Of a DNA stretch of 7,163 nt, positions 1 to 7,163 are shown piece by piece. The notes under the pieces were generated by a model that was not told the origin of the DNA, made no database searches, and was given only the letters and a program-made list of their open reading frames with translations. Source of the stretch: Dehalococcoidales bacterium (GTDB taxonomy: Bacteria > Chloroflexota > Dehalococcoidia > Dehalococcoidales > UBA2162); assembly GCA_016844285.1 (NCBI GenBank), contig JAENIS010000098.1:1-7163 (forward strand). The letters run 5' to 3'. Within the stretch, counting starts at the first letter, position 1. Each line of letters opens with the position of its first letter. The translations under genes were made by a program, and so were the position numbers.

Positions 1-1
1 A

Positions 2-1036
<1,035 letters not shown>

Positions 1037-1131
1037 CCATATCAGGCACTATCCCGATTACGACGAGCGTGTAACACGACTTCGCCATAGGACTCAAGCA
1101 TTCCAAAATCCAAGATTATCTAGCAACCCAT

Positions 1132-1181
1132 CCCCCTCTCCCTCTCCTCTTTATAAGGAGAGAGGGATACAGGGTGAGGGG
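1132..1181. repeat. Imperfect palindromic intergenic repeat
   Basis: A pyrimidine-rich arm is followed by a purine-rich arm. The inner stem CTCTCCT (1142-1148) pairs with AGGAGAG (1156-1162) around a TA-rich loop, and the outer arms CCCCTC (1133-1138) and GAGGGG (1176-1181) also pair. The overall form, C-rich then a TTTATAAGG-like centre then G-rich, resembles dispersed non-coding elements I recall from Chloroflexota and other environmental genomes. Whether it is multicopy cannot be tested in this window. Confidence 0.6.
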
Positions 1182-1202
1182 TTGATAAACAACCTCATAC
1201 GC

Positions 1203-1220
1203 CTGCTTGACGGCAAGCAG
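1203..1220. other. Small stem-loop upstream of the EtfBA gene
   Basis: CTGCTTG (1203-1209) and CAAGCAG (1214-1220) form a perfect 7-bp stem with a 4-base loop. A TTTT run begins ten bases later (1231), too far for a classical intrinsic terminator. It could be a weak terminator for read-through from gap, an mRNA leader structure, or chance. Confidence 0.35.
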
Positions 1221-1290
1221 CCATACGCAGTTTTCCCCCAGAGAAACATCTCACACCCAACCAAGAGTGAGTCGCGCCAATAATGGACGA

Positions 1291-1297
1291 AGGAGGT
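1291..1297 (+). promoter_or_regulatory. Ribosome binding site that decides the EtfBA start
   Basis: AGGAGGT sits three bases before the ATG at 1301. An in-frame ATG at 1283 would make this site part of the coding sequence and has no ribosome binding site of its own. The protein starting at 1301 begins MNYIVLVKQVPD, the standard EtfB N-terminus, so 1301 is chosen. Confidence 0.85.
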
Positions 1298-1300
1298 AAG

Positions 1301-3202
1301 ATGAACTATATCGTCCTGGTCAAACAGGTGCCCGACATCAAAAATATCCCTAAAGAGGCCTGGGATTGGGAGCGGGGCACACTCAGAAGAGGCTTGCTGG
1401 ATAACGTCTGCAATGAGCTTGATAAGCAGGCGTTGGCCTTCGCTCTCGGCATGAGAGAGAAGCAGCCGGGTAATATGGTCAGTCTGACTATGGGACCACC
1501 CTTTGCCGAAGAAGTGTTGCGTTACGCCTTATCCGTTGGTGCTGACACCGGTGTCCTGCTTACTGACCGTAAACTTGGCGGTGCCGATACCCCGGCGACG
1601 GCCTACCCCCTGGCGGAGGCCATCCGAAAAATTGAAAAGGAGCTTTTCGGCGGCGACCGTAACTATGTCGTTGTCTGCGGCATGCAGTCCATTGATGGTG
1701 ATACCGCTCAAGTCCCACCCCAGGTTGCCGAAGAGCTGGGCATTGTCCACATCGCCTATGCCACTTCCTTTAAGTTCAATAACGGTCACCTTCATCTGCA
1801 ACGAATTACCCGCAGAGGCACGGAAACAGTCAGCCCCCTTAGCTACCCTTGCATGGTAACCGTCACCCAGTGGACACAACCACCGAATACTTCTTTCAGC
1901 CGGACCAGATGGGCATACTCACAAAAAATATACCAGTGGAGTGCCAGCGATATCAATGCCAACGAATCCCGTATCGGCTTAAGCGGCTCGAAGACAAACG
2001 TGGTGCGAATCTTCTCACCGAGAGAAGCCAACCAGAGAAATTGTATTTTGGAAAAGGATGTGGCCAAACTGGCCAGGATGCTTAAAGAAGCCTATGTCAA
2101 CAAATCAGGGGGCACTGAGAAAAAGGAGCAAAAGGCCCAATACCATTTACCCGAAGGTAAAAAGCCCGATTATAAAGGAGAGGTCTGGGTCTACGCCGAA
2201 CAGGAAGACGGCGAGATAAACCCGGCTTCTTTTGAGCTGCTGGGCAAAGCCACGGAGTTGGCCGGTCTGCTCAATGAAAAGGTGGGCGCCGTCCTCGTCG
2301 GCAAAGGCGTCAAAAAGCTGGCCCGTGAACTGCTCGCCTACGGAGCGGACCGGGTCTATCTTGCCGAACATGAGCTACTGGCAAGATTCCTGCCCCTCCC
2401 CTACTCTCGAACCATCACCGAGCTTATCACCAAATATAAACCGCAGATGATGCTCTTCAGCGCCACCCCCATCGGCCGGGAGCTAGGACCACGGGTTGCC
2501 TATCGCGTCGGTTCAGGACTGACGGCTGATTGCACCGGGCTGGATATTGTTGACCTGAAGAGAGGTGACAAGGAACATACCGCCATCTTGATGCAAACAC
2601 GACCCGCCTTAGGTGGCAACATTATGGCCAGCATCGTCACGCAAAACTCAATGGTGCAAATGTCCACCACCCGGCCCGGCGTCGTGCAAGCTCTGCCCCC
2701 CAACTACAAACGACCAGGCGAAGTCATTGAGCATACTCCCAATATCAGCGAATCTGACTTGGGCGCCAGCATCGTTTCCGCCGAATTGATACCGCTTACC
2801 TCTGAGATTGGAGAGGCAGTAGTGATTGTTTGTGGCGGCGTCGGCTGCAAAACGAAAGAAGGCTTTGACCGGTACATCTATCCACTGGCGGATAGCCTGA
2901 GCAAATTTTTGGGGGAGAAAGCGATGGTGGGTGCTTCCCGGTTGGCCGTCGAGGCCGGATGCATTAACCGCAGCCATCAGATTGGTCAGACTGGTCAAAC
3001 CGTCAAACCAAGACTCTATCTCGGCGTGGCAGTCTCAGGAGCAGTGCAGCACCTCACCGGAATGCAAAACTCGGATATTATCGTAGCCATCAACAAAGAC
3101 CCCGGTGCCCGTATCTTCAAAATGGCTGATTTCGGCATCATCGGCAATCTGGAAGAGGTTGTCCCGGAACTTATCAAAGCGCTGAATGCAAAAGGAGTAT
3201 AA
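1301..3202 (+). CDS. Fused electron transfer flavoprotein, EtfB-EtfA
   Basis: This 633-residue protein carries both ETF subunits in one chain and should shuttle electrons from flavin dehydrogenases to the quinone oxidoreductase encoded next. Residues 1-265 are the beta subunit: MNYIVLVKQVPD at the N-terminus, the nucleotide-binding motif around IDGDTAQV (131-138), and GLSGSKTNVVRIFSP near its end. A Lys/Glu-rich linker follows (about 265-290). The alpha subunit runs from about 291, with SGLTADCTGLDI (405-416), QTRPALGGNIMAS (432-444) and the C-terminal FAD domain: VGASRLAVEAG (543-553), QIGQTG (560-565), SGAVQHLTGM (579-588) and AINKDPGARIF (596-606). The DGDTAQV and TADCTGLDI signatures resemble Fix/bifurcating ETFs rather than the mitochondrial type, which has a DDDxNQTGQ-like motif. 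The beta loop 190-213 departs from the usual PRYPSL-like sequence and has PP after DTAQV where GP is usual. No frameshift is visible, and the fusion looks genuine. Confidence 0.95.
   Translation: MNYIVLVKQVPDIKNIPKEAWDWERGTLRRGLLDNVCNELDKQALAFALGMREKQPGNMVSLTMGPPFAEEVLRYALSVGADTGVLLTDRKLGGADTPATAYPLAEAIRKIEKELFGGDRNYVVVCGMQSIDGDTAQVPPQVAEELGIVHIAYATSFKFNNGHLHLQRITRRGTETVSPLSYPCMVTVTQWTQPPNTSFSRTRWAYSQKIYQWSASDINANESRIGLSGSKTNVVRIFSPREANQRNCILEKDVAKLARMLKEAYVNKSGGTEKKEQKAQYHLPEGKKPDYKGEVWVYAEQEDGEINPASFELLGKATELAGLLNEKVGAVLVGKGVKKLARELLAYGADRVYLAEHELLARFLPLPYSRTITELITKYKPQMMLFSATPIGRELGPRVAYRVGSGLTADCTGLDIVDLKRGDKEHTAILMQTRPALGGNIMASIVTQNSMVQMSTTRPGVVQALPPNYKRPGEVIEHTPNISESDLGASIVSAELIPLTSEIGEAVVIVCGGVGCKTKEGFDRYIYPLADSLSKFLGEKAMVGASRLAVEAGCINRSHQIGQTGQTVKPRLYLGVAVSGAVQHLTGMQNSDIIVAINKDPGARIFKMADFGIIGNLEEVVPELIKALNAKGV
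3191..3197 (+). promoter_or_regulatory. Ribosome binding site for a TTG start
   Basis: AAAGGAG lies in the last codons of the EtfBA gene, seven bases before TTG at 3205. This supports the rare TTG start and tight coupling of the two genes. The product then begins MILNKVDVLFVGAGPAS, with the dinucleotide-binding strand at the usual distance from the N-terminus. Confidence 0.8.
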
Positions 3203-3204
3203 CT

Positions 3205-4830
3205 TTGATACTAAATAAAGTAGATGTCCTCTTTGTTGGTGCCGGTCCGGCGAGCCTGGCTGGAGCCATCAAGCTCAAGCAACTCCTCAAGCAAAAGGGC
3301 AGAAACGAGTCCGTCGTTGTCATCGAAAAAGCGGATAAGCTCGGCCAGCATAATCTCTCCGGGGCCGTCTTTGAAGCCGATGTCCTGGATGAGCTGATTC
3401 CCGACTGGAGGGAGAAGAAGGATGCCTTCGTCACCAAAATGCTGGCCAACCGTGTCGAAAAGGACGAGATAGTTTTTCTTTTCGGCAAAGAAAGGGCGAT
3501 AAAACTCCCCGAAGCAATCATACCATCATACATGCATCACAAGGGGAACTACACGATTTCCATCAGTGCGCTGACCAACTGGCTGGCAGGCATCGCCCGC
3601 GGACTGGGTGTTGAGATTTATACCGGCTTTGCCGCCAAAGAGATTGTGACCGAGGGTAATTCGCTGAAAGGGGTGAAGCTCGGTGACAAGGGACTCGATA
3701 AAGAAGGCAGGCAGCAACCAAACTATGTCCCGGGAGAAGTAATTGAGGCTAAAGTGACTGTTTTTGGCGAGGGTTCCCTGGGTCAGCTATCTGAAGAACT
3801 GGTCAAAAGATTCGAACTCGGCCGGGGGCGCAACCCACAAGTCCATTCTCTCGGTGTCAAGGAGATTATCAAGCTACCGGAGAAGAATAATTTTGGGCTT
3901 AACCGGGTCATCCATACCCTCGGTTTCCCCAACAAGCGCCTGACGCCTGATATTTTCGGCGGCGGTACCATCTACAGTATGGGGGAAAACACGGTCGCCG
4001 TGGCTCTCGTCCTGGCTCTGGACTGGCGCTATTGCGACCTCAATCCCCAAAAAGAGCTTCAGCTCTTTAAGTCCCATCGTCTTATCAAAGGACTGCTTGA
4101 AGGAGGTGAGGTCAGCGCCTATGGCGCCAAAACCCTCCCCGAAGGCGGCTACTATTCTGTACCGCAACTGGCCACTAATGGGGCTATCATCATTGGCGAT
4201 GCCGCCGGTCTGACCAGCGTCCGAAAACTCAAAGGACTGCACTATGCCATCAAATCGGGAATGGTCGCCGCCGAAGCGATTCTCAAGGCTATCGAAGAAC
4301 AGGATTTCTCCCGGCGTAGTCTCAAAACATATGAAGATATGCTGGAACAAACCTTTGTTATCCGGGAGATGCGCCAGGGTAAAAACTACCGCCAGGTTTT
4401 CAGCAAAGCCGGCAGAGCAGGAGTATATCTCGGTGCCCCGGCATCCTTTATCCAGCAGTGGCTACCCGTAAGATTGGGCACCAAACCAGATTACTCAAGC
4501 ATGACCGGAGACAAGCTCGCCAGACCGACTGCCGGCGGTATTGACCGGTTGAGCGCCGTCAGCCTCTCCGGTACTATCCATCGGGAGGATGAGCCTTCCC
4601 ACATTACCATCCTTGACCCCAGAGAATGCATTGTCTGTGACCAACAGTTTGACTGCCACCCCTGTGACTTTTTCTGCCCGGGAGAGGTTTACCGTACTGA
4701 AGAAGGTAAGCTAATGTTAAGCCCCTCCAACTGCCTGCACTGCCAAACCTGCCGGGTAAAATGCCCGCGCCAGGTGATAAAATGGGAAGTGCCCGAGGGC
4801 GGTGATGGGCCAAGATATAAAGTAATGTAG
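3205..4830 (+). CDS. Electron transfer flavoprotein:quinone oxidoreductase (ETF-QO, FixC-FixX-like)
   Basis: This 541-residue, probably membrane-associated flavoprotein should pass electrons from reduced ETF through FAD and an Fe-S centre to quinone. The N-terminal FAD fold shows DVLFVGAGPASLAG (7-20) and, at the second strand, VVVIEKADKLGQHNLSGAVFE (37-57), the typical ETF-QO pattern. The second FAD motif is IIIGDAAGLTSVRKLKGLHYAIKSGM (328-353). The C-terminal tail resembles ferredoxin/FixX: cysteines 475, 478, 484, 487, 491, then 510, 513, 516, 520, ending EGGDGPRYKVM as in ETF-QO proteins. Where mitochondrial ETF-QO has CxxCxxCxxxD, this protein has CxxCxxCxxxCP, so it carries more cysteines than one cluster needs. 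It starts two bases after the EtfBA stop, so the two are surely one operon. No dehydrogenase gene lies nearby to name the electron donor. Confidence 0.93.
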   Translation: MILNKVDVLFVGAGPASLAGAIKLKQLLKQKGRNESVVVIEKADKLGQHNLSGAVFEADVLDELIPDWREKKDAFVTKMLANRVEKDEIVFLFGKERAIKLPEAIIPSYMHHKGNYTISISALTNWLAGIARGLGVEIYTGFAAKEIVTEGNSLKGVKLGDKGLDKEGRQQPNYVPGEVIEAKVTVFGEGSLGQLSEELVKRFELGRGRNPQVHSLGVKEIIKLPEKNNFGLNRVIHTLGFPNKRLTPDIFGGGTIYSMGENTVAVALVLALDWRYCDLNPQKELQLFKSHRLIKGLLEGGEVSAYGAKTLPEGGYYSVPQLATNGAIIIGDAAGLTSVRKLKGLHYAIKSGMVAAEAILKAIEEQDFSRRSLKTYEDMLEQTFVIREMRQGKNYRQVFSKAGRAGVYLGAPASFIQQWLPVRLGTKPDYSSMTGDKLARPTAGGIDRLSAVSLSGTIHREDEPSHITILDPRECIVCDQQFDCHPCDFFCPGEVYRTEEGKLMLSPSNCLHCQTCRVKCPRQVIKWEVPEGGDGPRYKVM

Positions 4831-4879
4831 CTCTGGTAGTCTACTAAAAGAAAGCCGCGAATCACGACACCCTAAAATA

Positions 4880-4896
4880 AGGTTGTTTCACAACCT
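4880..4896. other. Stem-loop downstream of ETF-QO
   Basis: AGGTTGT (4880-4886) pairs perfectly with ACAACCT (4890-4896) around a TTC loop. There is no T-run after it, so it is not a classical terminator by itself. It may protect the 3' end of the mRNA or act with the stronger hairpin 40 bases on. Confidence 0.4.
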
Positions 4897-4933
4897 ATCC
4901 CCTGCCTTTAATAAGATAAGGGGGAATATGGTT

Positions 4934-4960
4934 AAGAGCGGGGCTTCGCCCCGCTCTTTT
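4934..4960 (+). terminator. Intrinsic (Rho-independent) terminator of the ETF operon
   Basis: GAGCGGGGC (4936-4944) pairs with GCCCCGCTC (4948-4956) around a TTC loop, and A-T pairs extend the stem to 11 bp. It is followed directly by TTTT on the plus strand. It lies about 100 bases after the ETF-QO stop and should end the plus-strand transcript. The minus-strand side lacks a comparable T-tract, so it is mainly one-directional. Confidence 0.88.
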
Positions 4961-5003
4961 ACTTACCAAGTGTCTCATAATAGTCTGTATACGTTCAATA
5001 ACC

Positions 5004-5071
5004 GTCATTCCAGCCTACGCTGGAATCCAGGAGCAGGGTGGTATCTGGATTCTGGCCTTCGCCAGAATGAC
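5004..5071. repeat. Nested palindrome, two hairpins inside an inverted repeat
   Basis: Two 8-bp hairpins lie side by side: ATTCCAGC-CTAC-GCTGGAAT (5007-5026) and ATTCTGGC-CTTC-GCCAGAAT (5049-5068). The outer flanks also match in inverted orientation: GTCATTC (5004-5010) with GAATGAC (5065-5071), and GAATCCAG (5023-5030) with CTGGATTC (5045-5052). The pattern CATTCCAG...GGAATCCAG is one I recognise as a common dispersed intergenic repeat of many bacteria, like a REP/BIME or small MITE. It lies after the stop of the minus-strand PrpD gene but has no T-run on that strand. Confidence 0.75.
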
Positions 5072-5104
5072 ATCTTCTATTTGAATAGCATCACTCATGC
5101 CCCA

Positions 5105-6475
5105 TTAGGGCATCAGCAATGGTGCCAGTTCCCTGATGTCTTTGGTTTTTTCTATATCTTGCACTGCGTCCTGCAGCGCCGCAACACGGCTTTTGTTTAA
5201 TACCTTACCCGCCAGGATTCGGTACTTACGGAGTACCTCATCATTACTCATTGGTTTTCGCTCACTCCCCTTAGCTGTGTCAGTCCGTTCTCTAAAGGTT
5301 CTCCCGTCTGTGGTCATTATCTCAGCAATAACCGCATGGCGCAATTCTGGTCCCAGCCTATCCAGCTCGGGGGAAGGAATAACTTCTACTTTGCGACTGA
5401 ATTCGATTACCCTGGGGTCGTTGACTTTTTCTTCAGTGAACTGGTCAATGAAGATATCATGTTCCAGAGCCGTGATTGCCACGACATACTGCGTGTTCAT
5501 TTGAGCAGCAGTGACCCCTTCCGGCTTGTATTCCCAGCTGGTGTGCTGATAGGTGGCAGTGGTGGCATGGATGGTTATTTTGCTAATCATATCTGCCGTA
5601 AGGCTATTTTTCTCCATTATGGACTTTACTGCTTCGTGTGAGGTGTGGGTACTCCCGCCAGCGGCATAGGGTTTAAATCCAACCCGCGCCGCCTCAAACT
5701 TTTCTCCCAGCCCCACGGTCAGTTTTTCCATGTCACTGGCGTCAGACATCGTACTGAGGTATCCTCCATACTCCGCTTCCAGAATATTGGTGATACCGGT
5801 GAGTCCTCTCTGGGCTAATAGCGCCCCGTAGACCCCGCTCTGGGCAGACCTGCCGGCATGCATCCGTTTCACCATCGCCGAGTATTGTGCTGCCATTAAA
5901 CCGGCGGCCTGAGTTCCGGCAATACCCAGGGCATGAGTCATCTTATCCGGGTCCAGCCTGATTATTCTCCCGGCCGCAGCACCAGCACCAAAGGTGCCAT
6001 TGGTTGCCGCAGGGTGGAAACCTTTTTGCAGATGGGAGGTGCCGACACTCATCCCCACGCGGATGGCAACCTCATATCCCGCCACCACTGCAGTCAGGAA
6101 TTCCTTACCATTACAGCCACCAATAGATTCTGCCAGGGCTAAAGCCGGAGGAACTGCTATCGAACCGGGATGGACGATAGCGGTCTTGTGCAGGTCATCA
6201 AGCTCAAAGGAGTGTATCGCCGTTCCGTTGGCCAGGGCGGCGTTAGGTGCCGCTATCTTGAGGTGATGCCCCAGAACAGTGGATTCCGGTTTCCCGCCCA
6301 TGTCTCTGGCAAAATCGGCGACTATTTTTGCCCAGGGGAGTGTGGAACCAAAAAGTCCGCAGCCAAGAGTGTCCAGCAGGCATAGCTTGATATGCTCAAT
6401 AGTTGGTGGGGGAATCTTCTCGTAGGTCAACTCAGATACAAAACGGGCTAATTCTCGGGTAGGTTCCTTATTCAT
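5105..6475 (-). CDS. MmgE/PrpD family protein
   Basis: This 456-residue cytosolic protein belongs to the family that includes 2-methylcitrate dehydratase (PrpD), aconitate decarboxylase and immune-responsive gene 1. The true reaction and substrate cannot be read from the sequence. The all-helical domain shows CLLDTLGCGLFGS (32-44), the signature NGTAIHSFELDDLHK (83-97) with VHPGSIAVPPALALAES (101-117), GFHPAATNGTFGAGAAAG (152-169) and KRMHAGRSAQSG (203-214). The smaller alpha/beta domain begins around VGFKPYAAGGSTH (265-277), and the C-terminal segment TTDGRTFRERTD (388-399) fits the family. The start at 6475 is preferred over an in-frame ATG at 6565, because AAGGAG precedes it and it begins one base after the upstream stop, giving translational coupling. 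No citrate synthase or prpB homologue is seen, so a methylcitrate-cycle role is unsupported. Confidence 0.92.
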   Translation of the reverse strand: MNKEPTRELARFVSELTYEKIPPPTIEHIKLCLLDTLGCGLFGSTLPWAKIVADFARDMGGKPESTVLGHHLKIAAPNAALANGTAIHSFELDDLHKTAIVHPGSIAVPPALALAESIGGCNGKEFLTAVVAGYEVAIRVGMSVGTSHLQKGFHPAATNGTFGAGAAAGRIIRLDPDKMTHALGIAGTQAAGLMAAQYSAMVKRMHAGRSAQSGVYGALLAQRGLTGITNILEAEYGGYLSTMSDASDMEKLTVGLGEKFEAARVGFKPYAAGGSTHTSHEAVKSIMEKNSLTADMISKITIHATTATYQHTSWEYKPEGVTAAQMNTQYVVAITALEHDIFIDQFTEEKVNDPRVIEFSRKVEVIPSPELDRLGPELRHAVIAEIMTTDGRTFRERTDTAKGSERKPMSNDEVLRKYRILAGKVLNKSRVAALQDAVQDIEKTKDIRELAPLLMP

Positions 6476-6476
6476 C

Positions 6477-7163
6477 TTATCTTGACTCCTTTTCGTCTGC
6501 CTCGGATGGTAATCCGAGCAGCTTTGCCGGATTTTCGTGGGACATCTTCTTGACATCTTCTGCACTGATACCGAGAGCCAGCAGGGAACCGATAAACATC
6601 CGCATCAGCTCGGGTGGAGGCGCATTCCAGGCACAAATAGCATCAGTCGTAATAATGACGTGCTCTGGGCCAACTGCTTTGATTGACTCGGCGATAGCGC
6701 TTAGCTCCAGCCTCCCGTGCAAAGGCATCGTCGTGATATAGCAATGCTCGATATAGCCACCCATTTTGACAATCTCTTTCTGCTGCTCAATCGACGCGTC
6801 CACTTGCCTGTTGAGAGCATGAGTTAACACCAGCTTGATACCGGCTCTCTCTGCCGCCCCGGCTAAAGCGAGGCTTTCTTCGATAGACAGGTGACCGGTG
6901 GCAAGGACCATATCATACTTCTTAATCATCGCCATTATCTGATGAACTACAGGCAGCAGACGACCATCCTCATCGAGAACGGTCACCCCGGCTTCCGGTG
7001 AGGGCACAATCTGGTCAATGGTTGACATGATTCCTTTCATTCTTGCCATGAACACGCCACTTTTGCGGAGACCGTTTTTCGCGCTCCAGGTCGGCATCCA
7101 GACGACCTTAGCCCCCAGTTCCCCCGCCAGTTCTACCGCGAAAGGGCTTAAGCCCCCCAGATT
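6477..7163 (-). CDS. Metal-dependent hydrolase, DUF6282-type (amidohydrolase-like), 5' end missing
   Basis: The frame is open to the window edge, so the N-terminus, including the expected metal-binding HxH strand, is missing; 228 residues are visible. Counting from the window edge, recognisable pieces are LGGLSPFAVELAGELGAKVV (2-21), WMPTWSAKN (22-30), TVLDEDGRLLP (61-71), LATGHLS with H91, LTHAL with H115, EHCY with H140, TTDA with D174, and the C-terminal ENPAKLLGL (210-218). Ordered histidines plus a late aspartate, with a terminal NPA-LLGL helix, are typical of TIM-barrel metal hydrolases (amidohydrolase superfamily). The GGL-P-AV and VWMPT-SA motifs match what I remember of DUF6282 proteins. 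The substrate is unknown. The gene ends one base before the PrpD start, so both are probably one catabolic unit. A start at the ATG at 7097 would discard conserved sequence and is rejected. Confidence 0.85.
   Translation of the reverse strand, partial: NLGGLSPFAVELAGELGAKVVWMPTWSAKNGLRKSGVFMARMKGIMSTIDQIVPSPEAGVTVLDEDGRLLPVVHQIMAMIKKYDMVLATGHLSIEESLALAGAAERAGIKLVLTHALNRQVDASIEQQKEIVKMGGYIEHCYITTMPLHGRLELSAIAESIKAVGPEHVIITTDAICAWNAPPPELMRMFIGSLLALGISAEDVKKMSHENPAKLLGLPSEADEKESR
6486..6491 (-). promoter_or_regulatory. Ribosome binding site that decides the PrpD start
   Basis: Read on the minus strand, AAGGAG lies ten bases before the ATG at 6475, inside the last codons of the preceding hydrolase gene. 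It supports the shorter PrpD product and coupling of the two genes. Confidence 0.7.

Larger units (their letters stand above)
1037..1300 (+). other. Intergenic spacer between gap and the EtfBA gene
   Basis: This 264-base stretch has no convincing gene. It holds a C-rich/G-rich palindromic element (1132-1181), a 7-bp stem-loop (1203-1220) and the ribosome binding site of the next gene. I find no well-matched -35/-10 pair and no classical terminator directly after gap, so whether the flavoprotein genes have their own promoter here is unresolved. An open frame through 1014-1283 runs across the repeat and has low-complexity Ser/Pro content with no ribosome binding site, so it is not called. Confidence 0.7.
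4831..5104 (+). other. Convergent intergenic region
   Basis: These 274 bases separate the ends of the plus-strand ETF genes and the minus-strand PrpD gene. They contain a small stem-loop (4880-4896), a strong terminator (4934-4960) and a nested palindrome (5004-5071). No gene is supported: an open frame at 4883-5200 runs through the hairpins and into the 3' end of the PrpD gene in antisense. Confidence 0.75.

Noticed and set aside
1132..1220. CRISPR array or tandem repeat
   Set aside because: There is no regularly spaced direct repeat; the signals are inverted repeats only.
1203..1234. Intrinsic terminator made of the 1203-1220 stem-loop and the TTTT at 1231
   Set aside because: Ten bases separate stem and T-run and the stem is only 7 bp, so it is listed only as a stem-loop.
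1283..1300. Upstream ATG for the EtfBA gene adding MDEGGK
   Set aside because: The added codons contain the Shine-Dalgarno sequence of the ATG at 1301, and the family N-terminus begins at 1301.
3874..4350. 158-residue minus-strand open frame
   Set aside because: It is fully antisense to the strongly supported ETF-QO coding sequence and shows no recognisable domain or ribosome binding site.
4883..5200. 105-residue plus-strand open frame in the convergent spacer
   Set aside because: It reads through the stem-loop, the terminator and the nested palindrome, then antisense into the PrpD gene.
6476..6565. N-terminal extension of the PrpD protein to the ATG at 6565
   Set aside because: It overlaps the conserved C-terminus of the upstream hydrolase in another frame, and the extra 30 residues are unlike the family; a good ribosome binding site supports 6475.

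Overview
The window looks like bacterial chromosome of moderate GC content. Genes are closely packed, Shine-Dalgarno sites are clear, and two dispersed-repeat-like palindromes lie between genes. No ribosomal or phylogenetic marker is present. The mix of a fused EtfB-EtfA, an ETF:quinone oxidoreductase, an MmgE/PrpD protein and a DUF6282-type hydrolase, with this style of intergenic palindrome, reminds me of Chloroflexota (Dehalococcoidia-like). That is a low-confidence impression from memory.

Layout: three genes on the plus strand converge on two genes on the minus strand. Plus strand: (1) gap, a complete type I glyceraldehyde-3-phosphate dehydrogenase (23-1036). (2) A 264-base spacer with a C/G-rich palindromic element and a second small stem-loop. 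(3) A single-polypeptide electron transfer flavoprotein, EtfB fused to EtfA (1301-3202). (4) Two bases later, an ETF:quinone oxidoreductase with a cysteine-rich Fe-S tail, starting at TTG (3205-4830). A strong intrinsic terminator (4934-4960) follows, then a 68-base nested palindrome (5004-5071). Minus strand, read right to left: a metal-dependent hydrolase of DUF6282 type, truncated by the window edge (6477-7163), then one base later an MmgE/PrpD family protein (5105-6475).

How the genes work together: the EtfBA fusion and the quinone oxidoreductase almost certainly form one electron-transfer module, passing electrons from a flavin dehydrogenase (not in this window) to the membrane quinone pool. 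The flavoprotein has Fix/bifurcating-style sequence signatures, while its partner resembles the single-chain ETF-QO of fatty-acid and amino-acid oxidation. That mixed pairing, the compaction into two polypeptides, and a nine-cysteine C-terminal tail are the most interesting points here. The minus-strand pair looks like a translationally coupled catabolic or detoxification operon of unknown substrate. GAPDH is ordinary central carbon metabolism and is probably not functionally tied to the ETF genes. I saw no CRISPR array, tRNA, rRNA, transposase or defence gene.
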